Below, one piece after another: positions 48,447 to 60,439 of a DNA stretch of 64,000 nt; the stretch's first letter is position 1; the number at the start of each line of letters is the position of its first letter. This DNA comes from Bryoerythrophyllum caledonicum (lineage: Eukaryota; Streptophyta; Bryopsida; Pottiales; Pottiaceae). The notes below the pieces were generated by a model, which ran no database searches, was not told where the DNA came from, and was given only the letters and a program-made list of their open reading frames with translations. The position numbers and the translations under genes are program-made. Where the stretch lies: the NCBI GenBank assembly GCA_963971425.1, contig OZ020519.1:10618028-10682027 (forward strand). The letters run 5' to 3'.

Positions 48447-50675
48447 TGTCGTAGTACGTGTTGGTAAGAATTCACATTTTAATACAAAAGATACCCTACC
48501 GTATTCGTTTCCATAGAGAATCCTTGAAAACTACAAGAATAATAATATGTCTATCACTACATAATATTAAACATATCACAATTGATAAATGAAAAGAATG
48601 AAAGAAAAGGTTTAGACCACGAGGTCTAGGCTTAACTAAATCGGCCCGACCTACTCAAGGTACAAGGAGCTCTTCTTCGTAATCGGGCTCAGCCCGGATA
48701 GGGGTGAGGGACCGCGGATAGGAACTTGCCTGGCTCGGATGTAGAACGTATAGGTCCGAGTGAGCAGACTCTCCCTTGTTATAGCAATTCCACGGGTTAC
48801 CACCGCGTATTGTTAATCTTGTCCTATTGAGATAGCTTTACACATATATACAGTATAAACATGTGGAGTACATTAGTATCCGGAGAGGGTATATCACCAC
48901 GGACGATGGCCTGTGGACTCAAAGAGCTTTCAGTGTTTGCACGGGTGACGATGATCCTTCCTCACATTCTCTCCTCCTACGACTACTCACTCATTGGGAT
49001 GGTTGTGGTTTCACTGCAATTTTTCCTTAAGGGAAATAAGGACCTAGGCCCTTAGGACTTGCGCAGCTCTCGTGATAAGTAGGACGCCTACCTACCTACC
49101 ATCCGAGCGGATAAGTCATTCTTTTACCTCATAACGACTAAAGGAGTATTATATAACTGATCCACATAGACATCTGCACAAGAGACCACCAACTCTACTT
49201 CTTTCCTTTAGAGAAGAATGTCCTTCTTTTAGCACCCAATAGACATCTGCACAAAGGGGTGAGTTAAATCTCCTTCCTTCTCTCAAGGTAATCCGAGCTT
49301 GTTCGAGTAGTTTCTAGTTATAGCCGCATAGACATTTGTACAAGGGATCAAACTAGGTCCTATTTAGTCCTTAATACATAGACTTGGATTTAGTCATCAC
49401 CAATAGACATCCGTACAAAGGGGCGGGCTGAATCTAGACTTGACGCTAAGGTAATGTACTGCTCCTATGAATCAACCATCCGACCAAAGGTTAGATGCAT
49501 CTGGGATCTAAAACACGCCGTTACAACCGACTACATACTGCCACGGATAGGTCACACAAGACGTACCAAGACTCCTTCCTCACCCGTCACTCCCCCCTCT
49601 TCCTCCTTTAAACATTTGATGTCTCACCTGTCATTCCCATCCTGCCTCAACTAGTTCTATGTGATGGAATAAGGAAACAACAACAAACATTCAATTTTAG
49701 ATTCATGCCTCTCTAACACCTTCTTTGTCTCACCTATGATTCCTTCCCTATCAAATTACTCTAAATGATGGAGCAAGGAAACAACAATACAACTGTTAGA
49801 ATGAACTCAGGAGCGGAGTACTTGAAATGGTACTCATAGTCATATATAGAATTCAAGCTCCTCAACCATGAAAGTCTTTGAGAGCCTAGGTTCAAAATTA
49901 AACTGAAAACAAATACACACAGCAAGGAGTGAAGAGAGGTGCCAAGAGCCGCCTCCCTTATATTGCTTGGAAACACACAAACGCCAAAAGCAAACGATGC
50001 CCTTCAACTAAAAACGGCGGCACTAACTAACCTTGACAACGGTATTTGTCGCCCTACTAACTCCACATGCCAAGTCAAAGGGCATCTAATCACACAAATT
50101 CCAAGGCAAAACCAAGTCAAATCCAAGTTCAAACCGGGGCCTAGTCCGGGAAAGAACAGTGACCTACGGAGTAAGATTCCAGGCCTACTTCCAGGCCAAC
50201 TCCTCAAGTCTTCTCTTTTCTTCTTTCCTCCTCCACTTCTTGGAGCTCCAACTCAAAGTCAGGTTGGGCGCGGCCGTCGCGAGCGCCACAAGTGGTGCTA
50301 ACAACTCTGTAAACAAAGAGGACATTGGTCGAGTCGTGGATGGCCGAAGTAGGTCTCCCTCAAAGTCAAAATGGCATCTGGGCCGCCCGGAGTGAGTGGT
50401 ACGGAAGTAGAGCTTGGTCGAGGCTCGAGCCGGGCCGGAATGGCCGATCTTTGGCTCGGAGTTCCAAGGTTGATATCCAACTTGGGTGTGCGTCCGATCT
50501 TGGCCTCAGTCCGCTCTCGGAGGTATAAGTAAGCGGAACTCTCATTTGTGGTCTTCCCAAGATGAAGCATACTTTGCAAAGGAACAATGGCTAGTGTCGA
50601 GTGAACAGCGTCTTCGAGTGGAAGCCGGCGGCGAAGGACCAAAGGTAGAGGTTCCATCGTGGCATCCGTGCTTCC

Positions 50676-52209
50676 CTACCAATCGCTCTGCTCCTGCGTG
50701 GTGATCTCTGAGGGAGATTGACATGTAGAAACTCCCAAGTTTGGAGTTCGTGATGGAAGGTCCGAGCTAACAAGGTTGATTATATTCTTCCCACCACGAT
50801 GGTCTTGGTCACTCGAGCCTTGTTCCTCTTGATTTGTCTCCGAGGTGGAATCTACATCCTTGTCCAAGCTGTCGGAGTCTCCCATGTCCTTGGATAGGAT
50901 GTGGGTGAGGTTGCCTATCAACATTCTCATGTTAGCATAGGTCGCTTCAACCTTAATGGTCAGCTCAATCATGAAGGCAATCACCCTCTTGCTTGAAATA
51001 TGGTCATCCCTCTCCAACCTGGCATCAAACATCTTGGCCTTCATCACCACATCCGCTGATAAGTGCAATGCCTCCTCTACCTGAAGTTATGTCGCCGCCG
51101 AGGCGTTGCCCTGGAGAAGAGCCTGTTTGCAACTCTTTTCTGCCTCCAACGCTCGGCTCTTCATCTTTGCCATATTGATAGTGAGCCGGTTTACCTTCTC
51201 CTCCATCATACGGAGGTTAGTAGCCCCTCTAATCTTCTCCTTGACCACGGCCACGAGTCCTTGGCAAGGTGGATTGCCCACCAAATTGCTCACCTATCTT
51301 AGAGTCTTATCTACGTGGTCCACATACACACAAAGAACTTCTATCAACTCGGATGCTCGGTAAGTCTTACCTCCAAGCTGAGTTGATCTTGTCGCAGCTC
51401 CACGGATAGCGGCTTGAGTCCGGGTGGAAGGTGCTCTTGTCTCCCTCTGCCTTAGATGCTTGGGAGGTAGTGGCGCTTCCTCTTTTGGCTGTAATGAGCT
51501 GCTCCCTCCTTCAGATCCAAGCTTGGGTTCCGGCTCCGTCCCCTCAAACTTCTTCATCATAAGTTGAGTCCCATATGCCATTGCCTCCTTGAGAGTGGCG
51601 TCCTTAAAGTGGTGATAGAGGTGGATCAAAAAGGGACAGATAGGTGAGCGTTTGGTGTTGTTGACGCTCTTTTTAACCTCATCACCACATCCTTCACAAT
51701 AATTGCCCAGTCCACCATCCTCTCTCCAAGATAGGACCTATACAAGGTGTTAGCAAGGATTACCTTGACTCGGGTGGGTTTTTCAGGGTGTCAGATTGGT
51801 ACGAGGAATGCGAAGATCCGTTTGGCTTGGGGGTCTAGACAATCCTAAAATGCATAGCCATTCTTAGCGTCCTTGGTGCTGATATGTCCCTTGGCGTATT
51901 CCTCCTTCTTTAGACTTATCCATCCCGCACCCTATCATGGAAAACTATATACTTCTTGCCATCTTCCCATGGTCCACCAATTTGGGCAGGCCCAAATGCT
52001 ATCTCCTTCCGATTCGGCAATGGATCCTGCAATATCTTGTGCACGGTGGACTCTACACAAAAACTCCAACAAAAATCAAGGAGGGTGAGACAACCCATTC
52101 GTAAGAGACCCTCCTTTAACTTGGTGAGTTCAAGGGGATCCTTGGGAATGGTAGGAGAAATATCTTTCACCATGGGCATTGTCGGGTTCGAGGTAGGTCT
52201 GGTTGTCAT
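50676..52209 (-). pseudogene. Decayed antisense gene inside element A
   Basis: Minus-strand frames can be followed from 52209 to 50676 through a frame change and several stops (TAG about 51294, TAA about 51087). The readable part contains ANTLYRSYLGERMVDWA and PFLIHLYHHF, resembling the short plant 'putative transposon protein' domain found near gag-like regions, then a Ser-rich segment and a probable coiled coil (MEEKVNRLTINMAKMKSRALEAEK). Family assignment is by resemblance only. Confidence 0.45.
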
Positions 52210-52439
52210 TCTCCTTGTCTCGGCTTCTTATTCTGAGCTCCAGGCTTCTGTCTTCCGGGCGGCGGCTTATGAGCTCTCCCCACCCGCTTGCTCCTTCCTT
52301 CAACTCAGCATCCGAGCTCCACCTTCCGGTCTCCGTCTTCCGGGTTCCACCTACCGGTCTCCGTCTTCCGGGCTCGACCTTCCGGTCTCCGCCTTCTGGT
52401 CTCCACCTTTTCTCCTGTTGCTCACTTTTCTGAGCCATT

Positions 52440-53160
52440 GCTGCTCACGCCTTCCGAGCTCTTGTTGTTCAAGCCTTCCGAGCTTTGGCTGCTTACGCCT
52501 CCGGGCTTTGGCTACTTACGCCTCCTGGCTTCGGCTATTCACGCGCTTTGGGCTTTGGCTATTCACGCGCTCCGGGCTTCGGCTGTTCACGCCTTCCGAG
52601 CACGGCTATTCACGCCTCTAAGTTTCTCACGCCTTTCAAGCCCCGATTATTCACGCACATGGTTTCTCACGCTTTTCAAGCCCCGGTTATTCACGCACAT
52701 GGTTTCTCACGCCTTTCAAGCCCCGGTTGCTCACGCCTCCGAGCTCTTGCTGCTCATGCGCTTTCGGCTTTGGTTGTTCACGCGCTCCGTGCTTAGGCGG
52801 TTCACGCCTTCCGGGCTACTACTGCTCACGCTTCCGGGCCACTACTGCTCACGCCTCCGGGCTCCTACTGCTCACGTGCTCTAGGCTTTGGCTATTCACG
52901 CGCTTCCGAGCTCCGGTTGCTCACGCCTTCCGAGCCATTGCTGCTCATCCATTTGTGCTCCTACCTCTCAAGCCTTCTGGGCTTCGGCTGTTCACGCACT
53001 CCGAGCTCCTGCTCAGATTTCGATGCTCGAGTTCTAGCTCGAGTTCTAGGTCCAGCTCTAGGTTCAGGTTCGGGCTTTACACTCTACGCTTGGGCTCTAG
53101 CTCGAGTTGTAGGCTCTAGGCTCGGGTTCTAGCTTGGATTGTAGGCTCGGGCTCTAGGCC
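52440..53160 (+). repeat. Degenerate minisatellite in element A
   Basis: Repeats of roughly 30 bases built on CTATTCACGC, TCCGGGCTTCGG and related boxes, grading into GCTCTAGCTCGAGTTCTAGG repeats after 53020. A comparable degenerate array built on CCTCCGGGCTC occupies the corresponding place of element B (60440-61150). Confidence 0.85.
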
Positions 53161-53328
53161 CTTCTTTATTTATTTCAAGGTTTTCAGTAACCCATTATTT
53201 CTTTTACCCTAATCCTAACTAAAGACTAACACTAGTTTAGCACTTACTCTCAAACTTAACTATTTAGTCCCAGTTCGATACTCCTAACTAACTATTTTTT
53301 TTTAAAAAGTTTGTGGTAAGACAATTGG

Positions 53329-54476
53329 GTATGTAAAGGGATTTTTGAAAATGTGCGTTGGAGGAGGAGGCAGGGATACGTGTGGTGGGTTGGAGGGGGT
53401 GGAGTGGTCGGGGGTTATTTCTAGGGAAGATGTTATTATTGATGGTGATGTATGTATCTTTGAAAGTGTACGGATTTGGATGGATGAGGCATGGAGTGTT
53501 GCATGTGTGGAAGCATGAGGGGTGGCAAAAGAGTTGCTTAACAATATTAAGGGCCGCTCTTTTTATTAGTTTGAATGGTGAAGAGTAGAATAGTATAAAG
53601 TTATCATAGTTCATGAGGTGTGTCCCATTGAGTAGCGTAATTTGTTTTAAGTCAGTGATGTTCATAGAAAATAGTTTTTGTGATAGTTTTGAGAGAGGAG
53701 GTGGTTAATTCATGTGTTTGTTTTGGTTGCTTGTAACCATATTTGTTCAAGTAGTGCAAGTTCCAATAGGAAGTTCAAGAGTGCTTTATAGGTGTAATTT
53801 TGCATAGTGAGTAAGTCCTTTGTAGATTTTTCCAAGTCTCCCTCTGTCATTAAGTGCGTTTGGTAGTTGTTCACCTATACAACAAAGGTTAGGCATTTTT
53901 TAGAGAAATAGCTTCTAATCCAAATAGGTTGTGTGAGAGTTGGATTATGGCATTTGACATGCATTTAAGAAGTTTAGATATGTTTTTTTGTACGACAATA
54001 ATTTTTTTGTCTAGTTTCTTAATTGCGGTAATTGAAGTGTTTGATGCACATAGAGTATGGTACACCGTAGAAACTATATGCTACTCCCGGCCAAATTACT
54101 GTGTCTACCATTTTAATTTTTGTTTCATAGTGGCCGGGCCTGTTGTTAAATCTTTACATTGTTTAGTGAATTTATTAGTAGTAATGTGGAGTTGAATCTT
54201 CCATTTCAGCAATTGGACAAGATTTGAACCTAGATAAACATAGGGTTTGTTTTGGTGTAGTATTGAGATGGGTTGATTACGGTAGACAATGTTGGAGGCT
54301 TGCATTAGGGCTTTAAATATGGTGGGGCTTAACTTTGATCTATTCAAGCATCGCGTGGCGGCACATTTATGAACCCCAACATCCATACCAGTCCATTTAC
54401 AAAATTTGTTGATTTGATTGAATTGAATTTGTAGTAATTGGAGTTTTCCAGCAATGGCGGCGGGGTCATTGACATA
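53329..54476 (-). pseudogene. LINE B, inverted ORF2 piece, right half
   Basis: Continues the piece at 47180-48446 after the element A insertion. Minus-strand frames match ORF2 from about 42930 back to about 41690 and include the RT catalytic region, where the YADD box reads YVND, followed by FCKWTGMDVG (ORF2: FCQWTGMDLG). The copy is therefore RT-dead. It ends abruptly at 54476 next to a direct-orientation ORF2 piece. Confidence 0.8.
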
Positions 54477-54477
54477 C

Positions 54478-55400
54478 TTTAGCTACTATACCGACGTCTC
54501 CTTCAAAGAACCAACTTAAGTAAGTCCGGGACACTGGCATCGGGAAAAAGTTGGCTATGGAATATTCAACCTCACCAAATAAATTAAAATTGCCAAACGA
54601 CTACATGGACTCCAAACATTCATAGAGCGGAAATGATGGCAATCTATAAAATCCTCAAAATAATCACCATGCAATATCCCAATGAACCGGCGCACATTTC
54701 CAGAGATTGTATTAATGTACTATACCTTCTCAACACACACATTAAACATTCTACTCAACACAATAGTCACCCGGACCAGACTATCCTAACATCTGTGGTT
54801 GAAATGCTTCAAAACAGAATATATGTCACCACACTCCATAAAATTAGAGCTCACGCTAACATTGACGGCAACGAACAAGCCGATTAATTAGCAACAGAAG
54901 GGCGAGAGAAAGGCCATTGAGATGTCAAATATCCCCACAAACACACCCATGCTATTTCATGGATACAAATGACCTTCTATGGAAGAAATCCCTAACAAAG
55001 GCCCCATAAGATTCTTGGACAAATACTTCAACAAACACGACCTCAAAAATAACTTGGAGGGACTTATGGAAAAATTCCCCAATATTGATAAATGGACGGG
55101 CAATACAAACCTTGACAATGAATTATCTACCAATTTTTGGAAAAACCATAATCACGGACTCACAAAAAACATGCTTAATTAAATTCCGCACCGGATAATA
55201 TATGGGAAAGGCTCGTAAACAACTCTTCTTTGGTATAGAAAGATTCCCTTCTATAACGTGCTCAATATGTAACACTACAGACCCAGACATATGGCTGCAA
55301 ATAGTACTCAAATGCAAAAACTCTAATTGTTAAACGCTACAATAAAGCAGTATGGGTAATTTGAAAACTCATGACATTTCAATAATGTACTCATATGCAC
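54478..55400 (+). pseudogene. LINE B, direct 3' piece (RNase H to zinc knuckle)
   Basis: Forward frames match ORF2 from about 44208 (YYTDxSF) to about 45140, including HISRDCINVLYLLNTHIKH, KIRAHANIDGNEQAD and a broken knuckle region. Several stops and frameshifts. Adjacent to the inverted upstream piece, this gives the inverted-5'-plus-direct-3' arrangement that twin priming produces during LINE insertion. Confidence 0.8.
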
Positions 55401-55468
55401 TTCATTACATTAGCCTCTTTGACGTTATCGGTTTGCTGCTCGCGGTTTCTAAATACTAGTTACATAGC

Positions 55469-55601
55469 GTCTACTTTCGAGAGGGGGAAGTAGTTTGAGG
55501 CTACGAACCCATGTCCAGTGGGCATGATTTTGGTGGTGGAACAAACATACACTTTATTCACGTCGGCCCCCTTTAAAAAGGGACCGGAGTTCTGCTTCTC
55601 C
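55469..55601 (+). mobile_element. Retroposon 3'-tail module, copy d
   Basis: Starts GTCTACTTTCGAGAGGGGGAAG, continues with the ACTTTATTCACGTCGG box and a hairpin (GGCCCCCTTTAAAAAGGGACC), and ends GTTCTGCTTCTCC. It lies between two LINE pieces in opposite orientation. It could be the end of LINE B or an independent short insertion; similarity to copy b extends slightly further 5' (GTTAC...CATAG) than in copy c. Confidence 0.65.
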
Positions 55602-55603
55602 TT

Positions 55604-56130
55604 ATGAGTAGGGGTTGGTTGTTTTTTAGTCTTCTTTTATGGAGGAGAATAGACATGGCGTGTTGGATAACAATGGTGTTAATGTTTTTAAAAGTGTTTG
55701 AAATGGAGGCTATTGAAATTTTGAGTGTGTCTTCAATTGATTTCATAAGGGAAATTATATGTGGTAGCTCTAGCTCCAGCTATAATTACTATTAGAAGAT
55801 CCACTTTCCAGTCTATTGCACTAATTTCATTTTTAAAAAGGTTGGTATTTATTTTTCTTTTTTTCAATGGTACTTGGTGAGAACCTATCGTTACAATATG
55901 TGAATTCAATGAAATGTATGGTGATGTTTGGGTTGAAGGCTTTTGGCGGAGGGTGGTTGTATGGTATTGTGCAGACACATACTATATCTCTGCTCTAAAC
56001 GTGGCTTTACAATGGCATCTTTGTAAGCCACATGTACATAGGAGTAGCCATGGTGAGACCGTATTTTTTGATGGATTGTTGTTGAAGGTACTAACGTTCA
56101 TCAAAATATTCAACGTTTGTCGTGGGATGT
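55604..56130 (-). pseudogene. LINE C / third LINE B piece, inverted ORF2 C-terminus
   Basis: Minus-strand frames match the last 150 residues of ORF2: IIVTAGARAT appears as IIAGARATTYN, NINTIATHHAMSILLHKRR as a near copy, and the LPRCHCNARF stretch as LQRCHCKATF. This is exactly the part missing from the direct piece at 54478-55400, so it may be a further inverted segment of the same insertion rather than a separate element. Confidence 0.7.
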
Positions 56131-56589
56131 AATTAGTTTTCTAATTTTTCATACTGCATTGTTATGTCTTTTTACTATTAATAGGCATACATGGTATTGT
56201 TGACACTTGAATAGTACATGTAACTAGGTGAATGGTTTTGTAGAATTCCAGATGGAGCATATGATAGAGGGGATTTTTTTACTAAAGAATTGATGTATAC
56301 AACAGTCACAATAGTTTGTATATATCAATTATACAAATTATAATTGATGTATAGGATTGAGCTCAACTATCATTTGGATTAGGCTCAACACATGTTGAGC
56401 CAAATTCAAAAACAACTAGTAGTTCAAATTTAGATTGTTGTGCACAAGCACATCGTGCCAAGATAACATCATGCTCATTAGCTGAGAGCGCACAATTAGA
56501 GATAAATCCACAGGAGCAGTGACAAAACCATCAACGTTACCTCTGTTAAACAATAAAACAACACACACTTACACACTATCAACAATCTA
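56131..56589. other. No gene recognised
   Basis: AT-rich spacer. It contains a near-palindrome GGCTCAACACATGTTGAGCC (56383-56402) and partly self-complementary TATACAA/TTGTATA stretches, but nothing assignable. Confidence 0.5.
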
Positions 56590-56745
56590 GACGAAGAAGA
56601 TGAACGCCGGTCTCCAAAAGATAAAAATGGATGCAACACCGGGACTTCCCAGGAGGTCACCCATCCCGGTACTATTCTAGCCCAAAGGCGCTTAACTTCA
56701 GAGTTCTGATGGAATCTGGTGTAGTAGCCTTGGTATGACCGCATC
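56590..56745 (-). mobile_element. 5S rRNA-derived retroposon fused to LINE-type tail
   Basis: On the minus strand 56745-56629 is a full-length but mutated plant-type 5S rRNA sequence (117 nt): it begins GATGCGGTCATACCA, contains AAGTTAAGCG (box A region) and an intact GGATGGGTGACCTCCTGGG (box C), and ends GTGTTGCATCC. Roughly 15 positions differ from a typical plant 5S gene. Directly after it come about 40 bases ending GGAGACCGGCGTTCATCTTC, the 3' half of the hairpin and tail of the LINE-type modules. This is the structure of a 5S-derived SINE or of a chimera made by template switching from LINE RNA to 5S RNA. It is not a normal 5S locus. Confidence 0.85.
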
Positions 56746-57019
56746 ACTAACAATCTTGACTTAGGAAAAAGAAATAAATGACTCATAACCCCGTACATCA
56801 AGAAGTAGTAAGCGGTCTACAAGTACCCTTTTACTTGCCTACTTTGCCCAATCTGAAGCCCCTTTCACATCGGTGAACCACACAGTTATATCAACTGAAT
56901 GAAAACTTCTCAAGACCAAAGAATCAATGTGATCCACATGAAAAGACGCTAAAAGACTCCTTCAACAAAGGGTAGGCCAGATGCAAGTAAAGCCCCATTG
57001 TTAATCGCCTCTAACACAT

Positions 57020-57392
57020 TTTTAATGCTAGACTTTATCTAATTAGACCTTCAACGTGCTAAACACTATTGATAAGACCATTGATCCACTAGTACCTCCT
57101 AAAGAGGTGGACTTAAGCATTCTAAATGCCATCTGTAGAACATAAGTCACAAATAACCATTGTGGCTGCTTGTTTGGCACTACCACATAACTGACAACAC
57201 AATCCAGCAGAGATGTGAGAGAGGCTAGGATGTACAGTTCCATCAATGTGTGGCAAGTGACAAGGCGTGGAATTGCGCGTGTAATCCTTCCACATCTCAT
57301 CATCGCGACCCTCCAACACTAACACATCTGAGTCCTTCACCTCTCGAACTCCCAAAATTACCCGTCCTGTTATCACATCCAAGGTGGTGGGC
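57020..57392 (-). pseudogene. Ty3-type pol C-terminus with PHD-finger-like domain
   Basis: Minus-strand frames read TLDVITGRVILGVREVKDSDVLVLEGRD, then PCHLPHIDGTVHPSLS, then a PHD-type zinc finger: CQLCG ... MVICDLC ... WHLECLSPPL ... QW, with a one-base frameshift before WHLEC and a stop after PPL. It is the downstream part of the integrase gene at 61347-62145; element B separates the two. PHD fingers bind histone tails, so this would be a chromatin-targeting module in place of the chromodomain of other Ty3 elements. The segment is decayed. Confidence 0.65.
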
Positions 57393-59070
57393 TGTCGTAG
57401 TACGCATTGGCAAGTATTCACATCTTAACACAAAGATACCCTAAAGGTAATTGTTCCCATAGAGAATCACTGAGAATTACAACGACTAACAACAAGCCAA
57501 GATCTGTACAATGTCAAGTATACAATAGATACATCAAAAGAAAGGAAAGAAAGGTTTAGATCACAAGGTGTGAGCGTTAATTACACCAACCGCCTCACTC
57601 AAGTGCCTTACATGGCCCGGATCCTACATGGCCCGGATCATACACGGTCCGGATCCCACATGGCCCGGATCGGCAAGGACTTTACAACTATGTACACTAC
57701 GGACATCCCGAATACTTTAGTATCCGAAAAGTGTTTTATCACCATGAACAACGGTTCATGGACTCAAAGAGATTTTAGTAAATGACAATTCTTCCTTATA
57801 GTTTCTCCAATCACTTCTACTCACTAACTTGGAATGGTTGTGCTGTCACTGAGATTCCCCCCCGTAAGGAAAAATAAGGCTTGGGCCTTAAGGACTAGCA
57901 CTACTCTTGTGGTAAGTACGTGGTTTACCTACCATCCGAGTTGTTAGTCCTTCCTTTACCTCAGAATCAGCTAAAGGAGTAATATCTAGTGGGCTCGCAT
58001 AGCCATCAGCTCAAGGGATACCCGATTCTTCTCCTTTTCTTCAGGGAACAAAATCCTCCTCCTATTACTCCGATGGGTCACCGCGCAGTGGGGTTAGTTA
58101 GATCTCCTTCCTTCTCTCAAGATAATTTGAGTTGTTAGAGTAGTTCTGGTCTTACTGCCCATGGGGGTCAAATCAGTCTACTCCGTCCTTAACACGAATG
58201 CTAAAGTAATGTCACACTCCTATGGATCAACCTATCCGACCAAAGGTTGATGCATCCGGGATCTAGAGTACATCCTCACAATCGGTAACATCCTGCCGCC
58301 GATAGGTTACACAAGACATATCAAGACTCCTTCCTCACCCGTCACTCCCCCCTCATCCTCCCCGAACCACTTATAATCTCACCTGTTATTCCCATCCACC
58401 CGGACTAACTCTACTAGATGGAACAAGGAAACAATTACAAATGTCAGAGTTAGAGTCACGCCCGACTAACAATCTAACCATCTCACCTGTCATTCCCATC
58501 CATCCGGACTAACTCTACTTGATGGAACAATGAAACAATGACTTCGACGGTTAGTATGGACTTGAGGAGTGGACTATTTGAAATGGTACTCACAATCATA
58601 TAGAATCCGAGCTTTCCAACCATCAAAGGTTTCCTGAGAGCGTAGGTTTAGAATTAAACCGAAAGCAAATACATACATCAAATAGTGAAGAGGTGCCACG
58701 AGACCCCTCTCTTATACTGCCAAAAACTCACACAAACGTCCAAACTGAAATGATACCTTCTAACTAAAAACGACGGCATTAACTACTCTTGGCGGCGGTG
58801 GCTGCCACTCCACACGACGTGCACGGTCAGAAGGTCACTTAATATACAAAATCCAAGGCAAAACCAAGTCAAAACCAAAGTCAACCGGGGCCAAATCCCG
58901 GAATGAATAGTGACCTACGAACCAAGATCCTCACCCTACTTAAGGGCCAACTCCTTGAGTCTCTTCCTCTCCTCTTGCGCTTCTTGGAACTTTGGCTAGA
59001 AGTTGGGGTGGGCGCGGCCGCCACGAGTGCCCTTCGTCTTGATCCCCACAAGTCCGAGCTGGTCCGGACC

Positions 59071-59434
59071 TCTCACTATAAGAAACCCGTGTTTTTTGTG
59101 ATGTCACCTAAAATCGTAAAACATTTACATTTTGAAAAGTGACATCTAGAAAAACATCAGAATTAACAGGACGTTGTAAAAAACATGGAGATGTTAGTTG
59201 GGACACGTGGGCATGTTAGCTCCCAAACATGGGGATGTTAGCAAGGACACGCGTATATGTTGGCAAAGACGTTAACGTAAACATTGTCATGTTGACTGCA
59301 ATTTTTGCCATGTTTTTGCATGTTTCGGTTGATCCAAATTTTAGGTGATGCTTTCATGGACATCATCCCTGTTTTTTTGACATTTTCTGCGTTTTTTGGA
59401 ACATCACAAAAAACACGGGTTTCTTATAGTGTCT
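59071..59434. mobile_element. CACTA-type miniature element, 358 bp
   Basis: Bases 59074-59431 start CACTATAAGAAACCCG and end with its reverse complement; the inverted repeats are identical over 31 bp. The 3-bp direct repeat TCT flanks both ends (59071-59073, 59432-59434), as expected for CACTA (En/Spm) transposons. It has no coding capacity and must have been moved by a transposase supplied elsewhere. It sits inside element B, so it is younger than that insertion. Confidence 0.93.
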
Positions 59435-59649
59435 TCTCCAGCGATGGAGCTCCTCGTCTTGGTCGCTACGGGTCCGGGCTGGCCCGGACCTCCTCTCCTT
59501 CCCGGTTCGGGCTTGCCTTCTCCTTCCGGTTCGGGCTCGTCCTCTTCTTCCCGATCCGGACTCATCTTCCTCTTCTTTGCGGTGGTGGTCCTTCACCCTT
59601 GCCTATACGAGCTCCCCTCCGAGCTCACATATGAGCTAAACCTTCTAGG

Positions 59650-60015
59650 CAGCATATCTTCCTTGTTTTGCATCCGAACTAGACAATCAACCACTTAATT
59701 GACATTTTCTTGTTGCGTAGATGCCGAGAGACTCCTCACTCATCTCATTCAGACAAGTATCAAGGGAGTTATGCCTCTCCCAAGGTTCGGGACTCTCGGG
59801 ACAGTTGTCCGGGCCAGATTTTTTGGGCCAGCCTTCTGGGCAGTGTATCTTCCTTGTCCCGTATCCAAACGGAACGATCGACCACTTGATTGACATCTCT
59901 TCATTGCGTTAATGCCAATAGACTCCTCACTCTTCCTATTTGGACAAGTATCAAGGGAGTTATGCCTCTCCCAAGGTTCGGGACTCCCTAGCAGCTTTCC
60001 GGGCCAGCTTTTCGG
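59650..60015 (+). repeat. 188-bp tandem duplication in element B
   Basis: Two units (about 59650-59825 and 59838-60015) share GACTCCTCACTC, GACAAGTATCAAGGGAGTT and CTCTCCCAAGGTTCGGGACT in the same order with moderate divergence. No coding function is evident. Confidence 0.8.
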
Positions 60016-60439
60016 GCTCACTTCTGTTGTTGCTTGCGCCGCGCTTGCTTTACGCTTTGACTTGCGGTCCTCTTCCTTTACTCGTCCGCCTTGAAGCTCA
60101 ATCAACGCTATGGTGGTCTTGGTCTGAGTCTGTTCCGAGCCCTCTTGGTAATGGTTGCCTTCACGGTTATGTCTTTGCCTTCGCCCTCCTATTCTCATGA
60201 TGATGGCAATCCTTATGTCCGCTTAGTCTGCGTGTGCTCCTTGCTGCGCTGCTCGCGGAGTTGGTGATGTTCCTCCCGCCTGCTTGCTCATGTTCCTCGC
60301 CGTCGTCCTTACGGGGTTCTTCCTCTCCCTTGAAGTCCTACTCCTAGCATGTTCCACGGTGATCCTCGCGTGCTCGCAACCCTCGCCTCTGGGCTGATCT
60401 CCTTCGTGCATATCGCCTGCTCAAAATCCTCGTCGTCTT

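Larger units (their letters stand above)
48442..53328. mobile_element. TG...CA element A, 4877 bp, target duplication ATTGG
   Basis: The element spans 48447-53323, starts TGTCGTAGTACG and ends GTGGTAAGACA, and is flanked by ATTGG on both sides (48442-48446, 53324-53328). Removing it and one ATTGG rejoins the LINE B reading frame, which proves the insertion boundaries. I see no second LTR inside, so it looks like a solo LTR of unusual length or a non-autonomous LTR-type element. It is the same family as 57393-61346 (shared ends and long similar stretches such as 49.6-50.3 against 58.4-59.1 kb). Confidence 0.85.

Noticed and set aside
50004-50773. Overlapping ORFs on both strands between 50.0 and 50.77 kb
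   Set aside because: The region aligns to non-coding sequence in element B at 58.9-59.1 kb, where the frames are not kept.
52203-53132. Long forward ORFs with repeated SRLxxPA and SFRSPPSG motifs
   Set aside because: They are translations of the minisatellite in element A; repeat units without stops in several frames produce such ORFs by chance.
56629-56745. A functional 5S rRNA gene
   Set aside because: About 15 differences from plant 5S, a retroposon tail fused at its 3' end and no tandem neighbours argue against a working rDNA unit.
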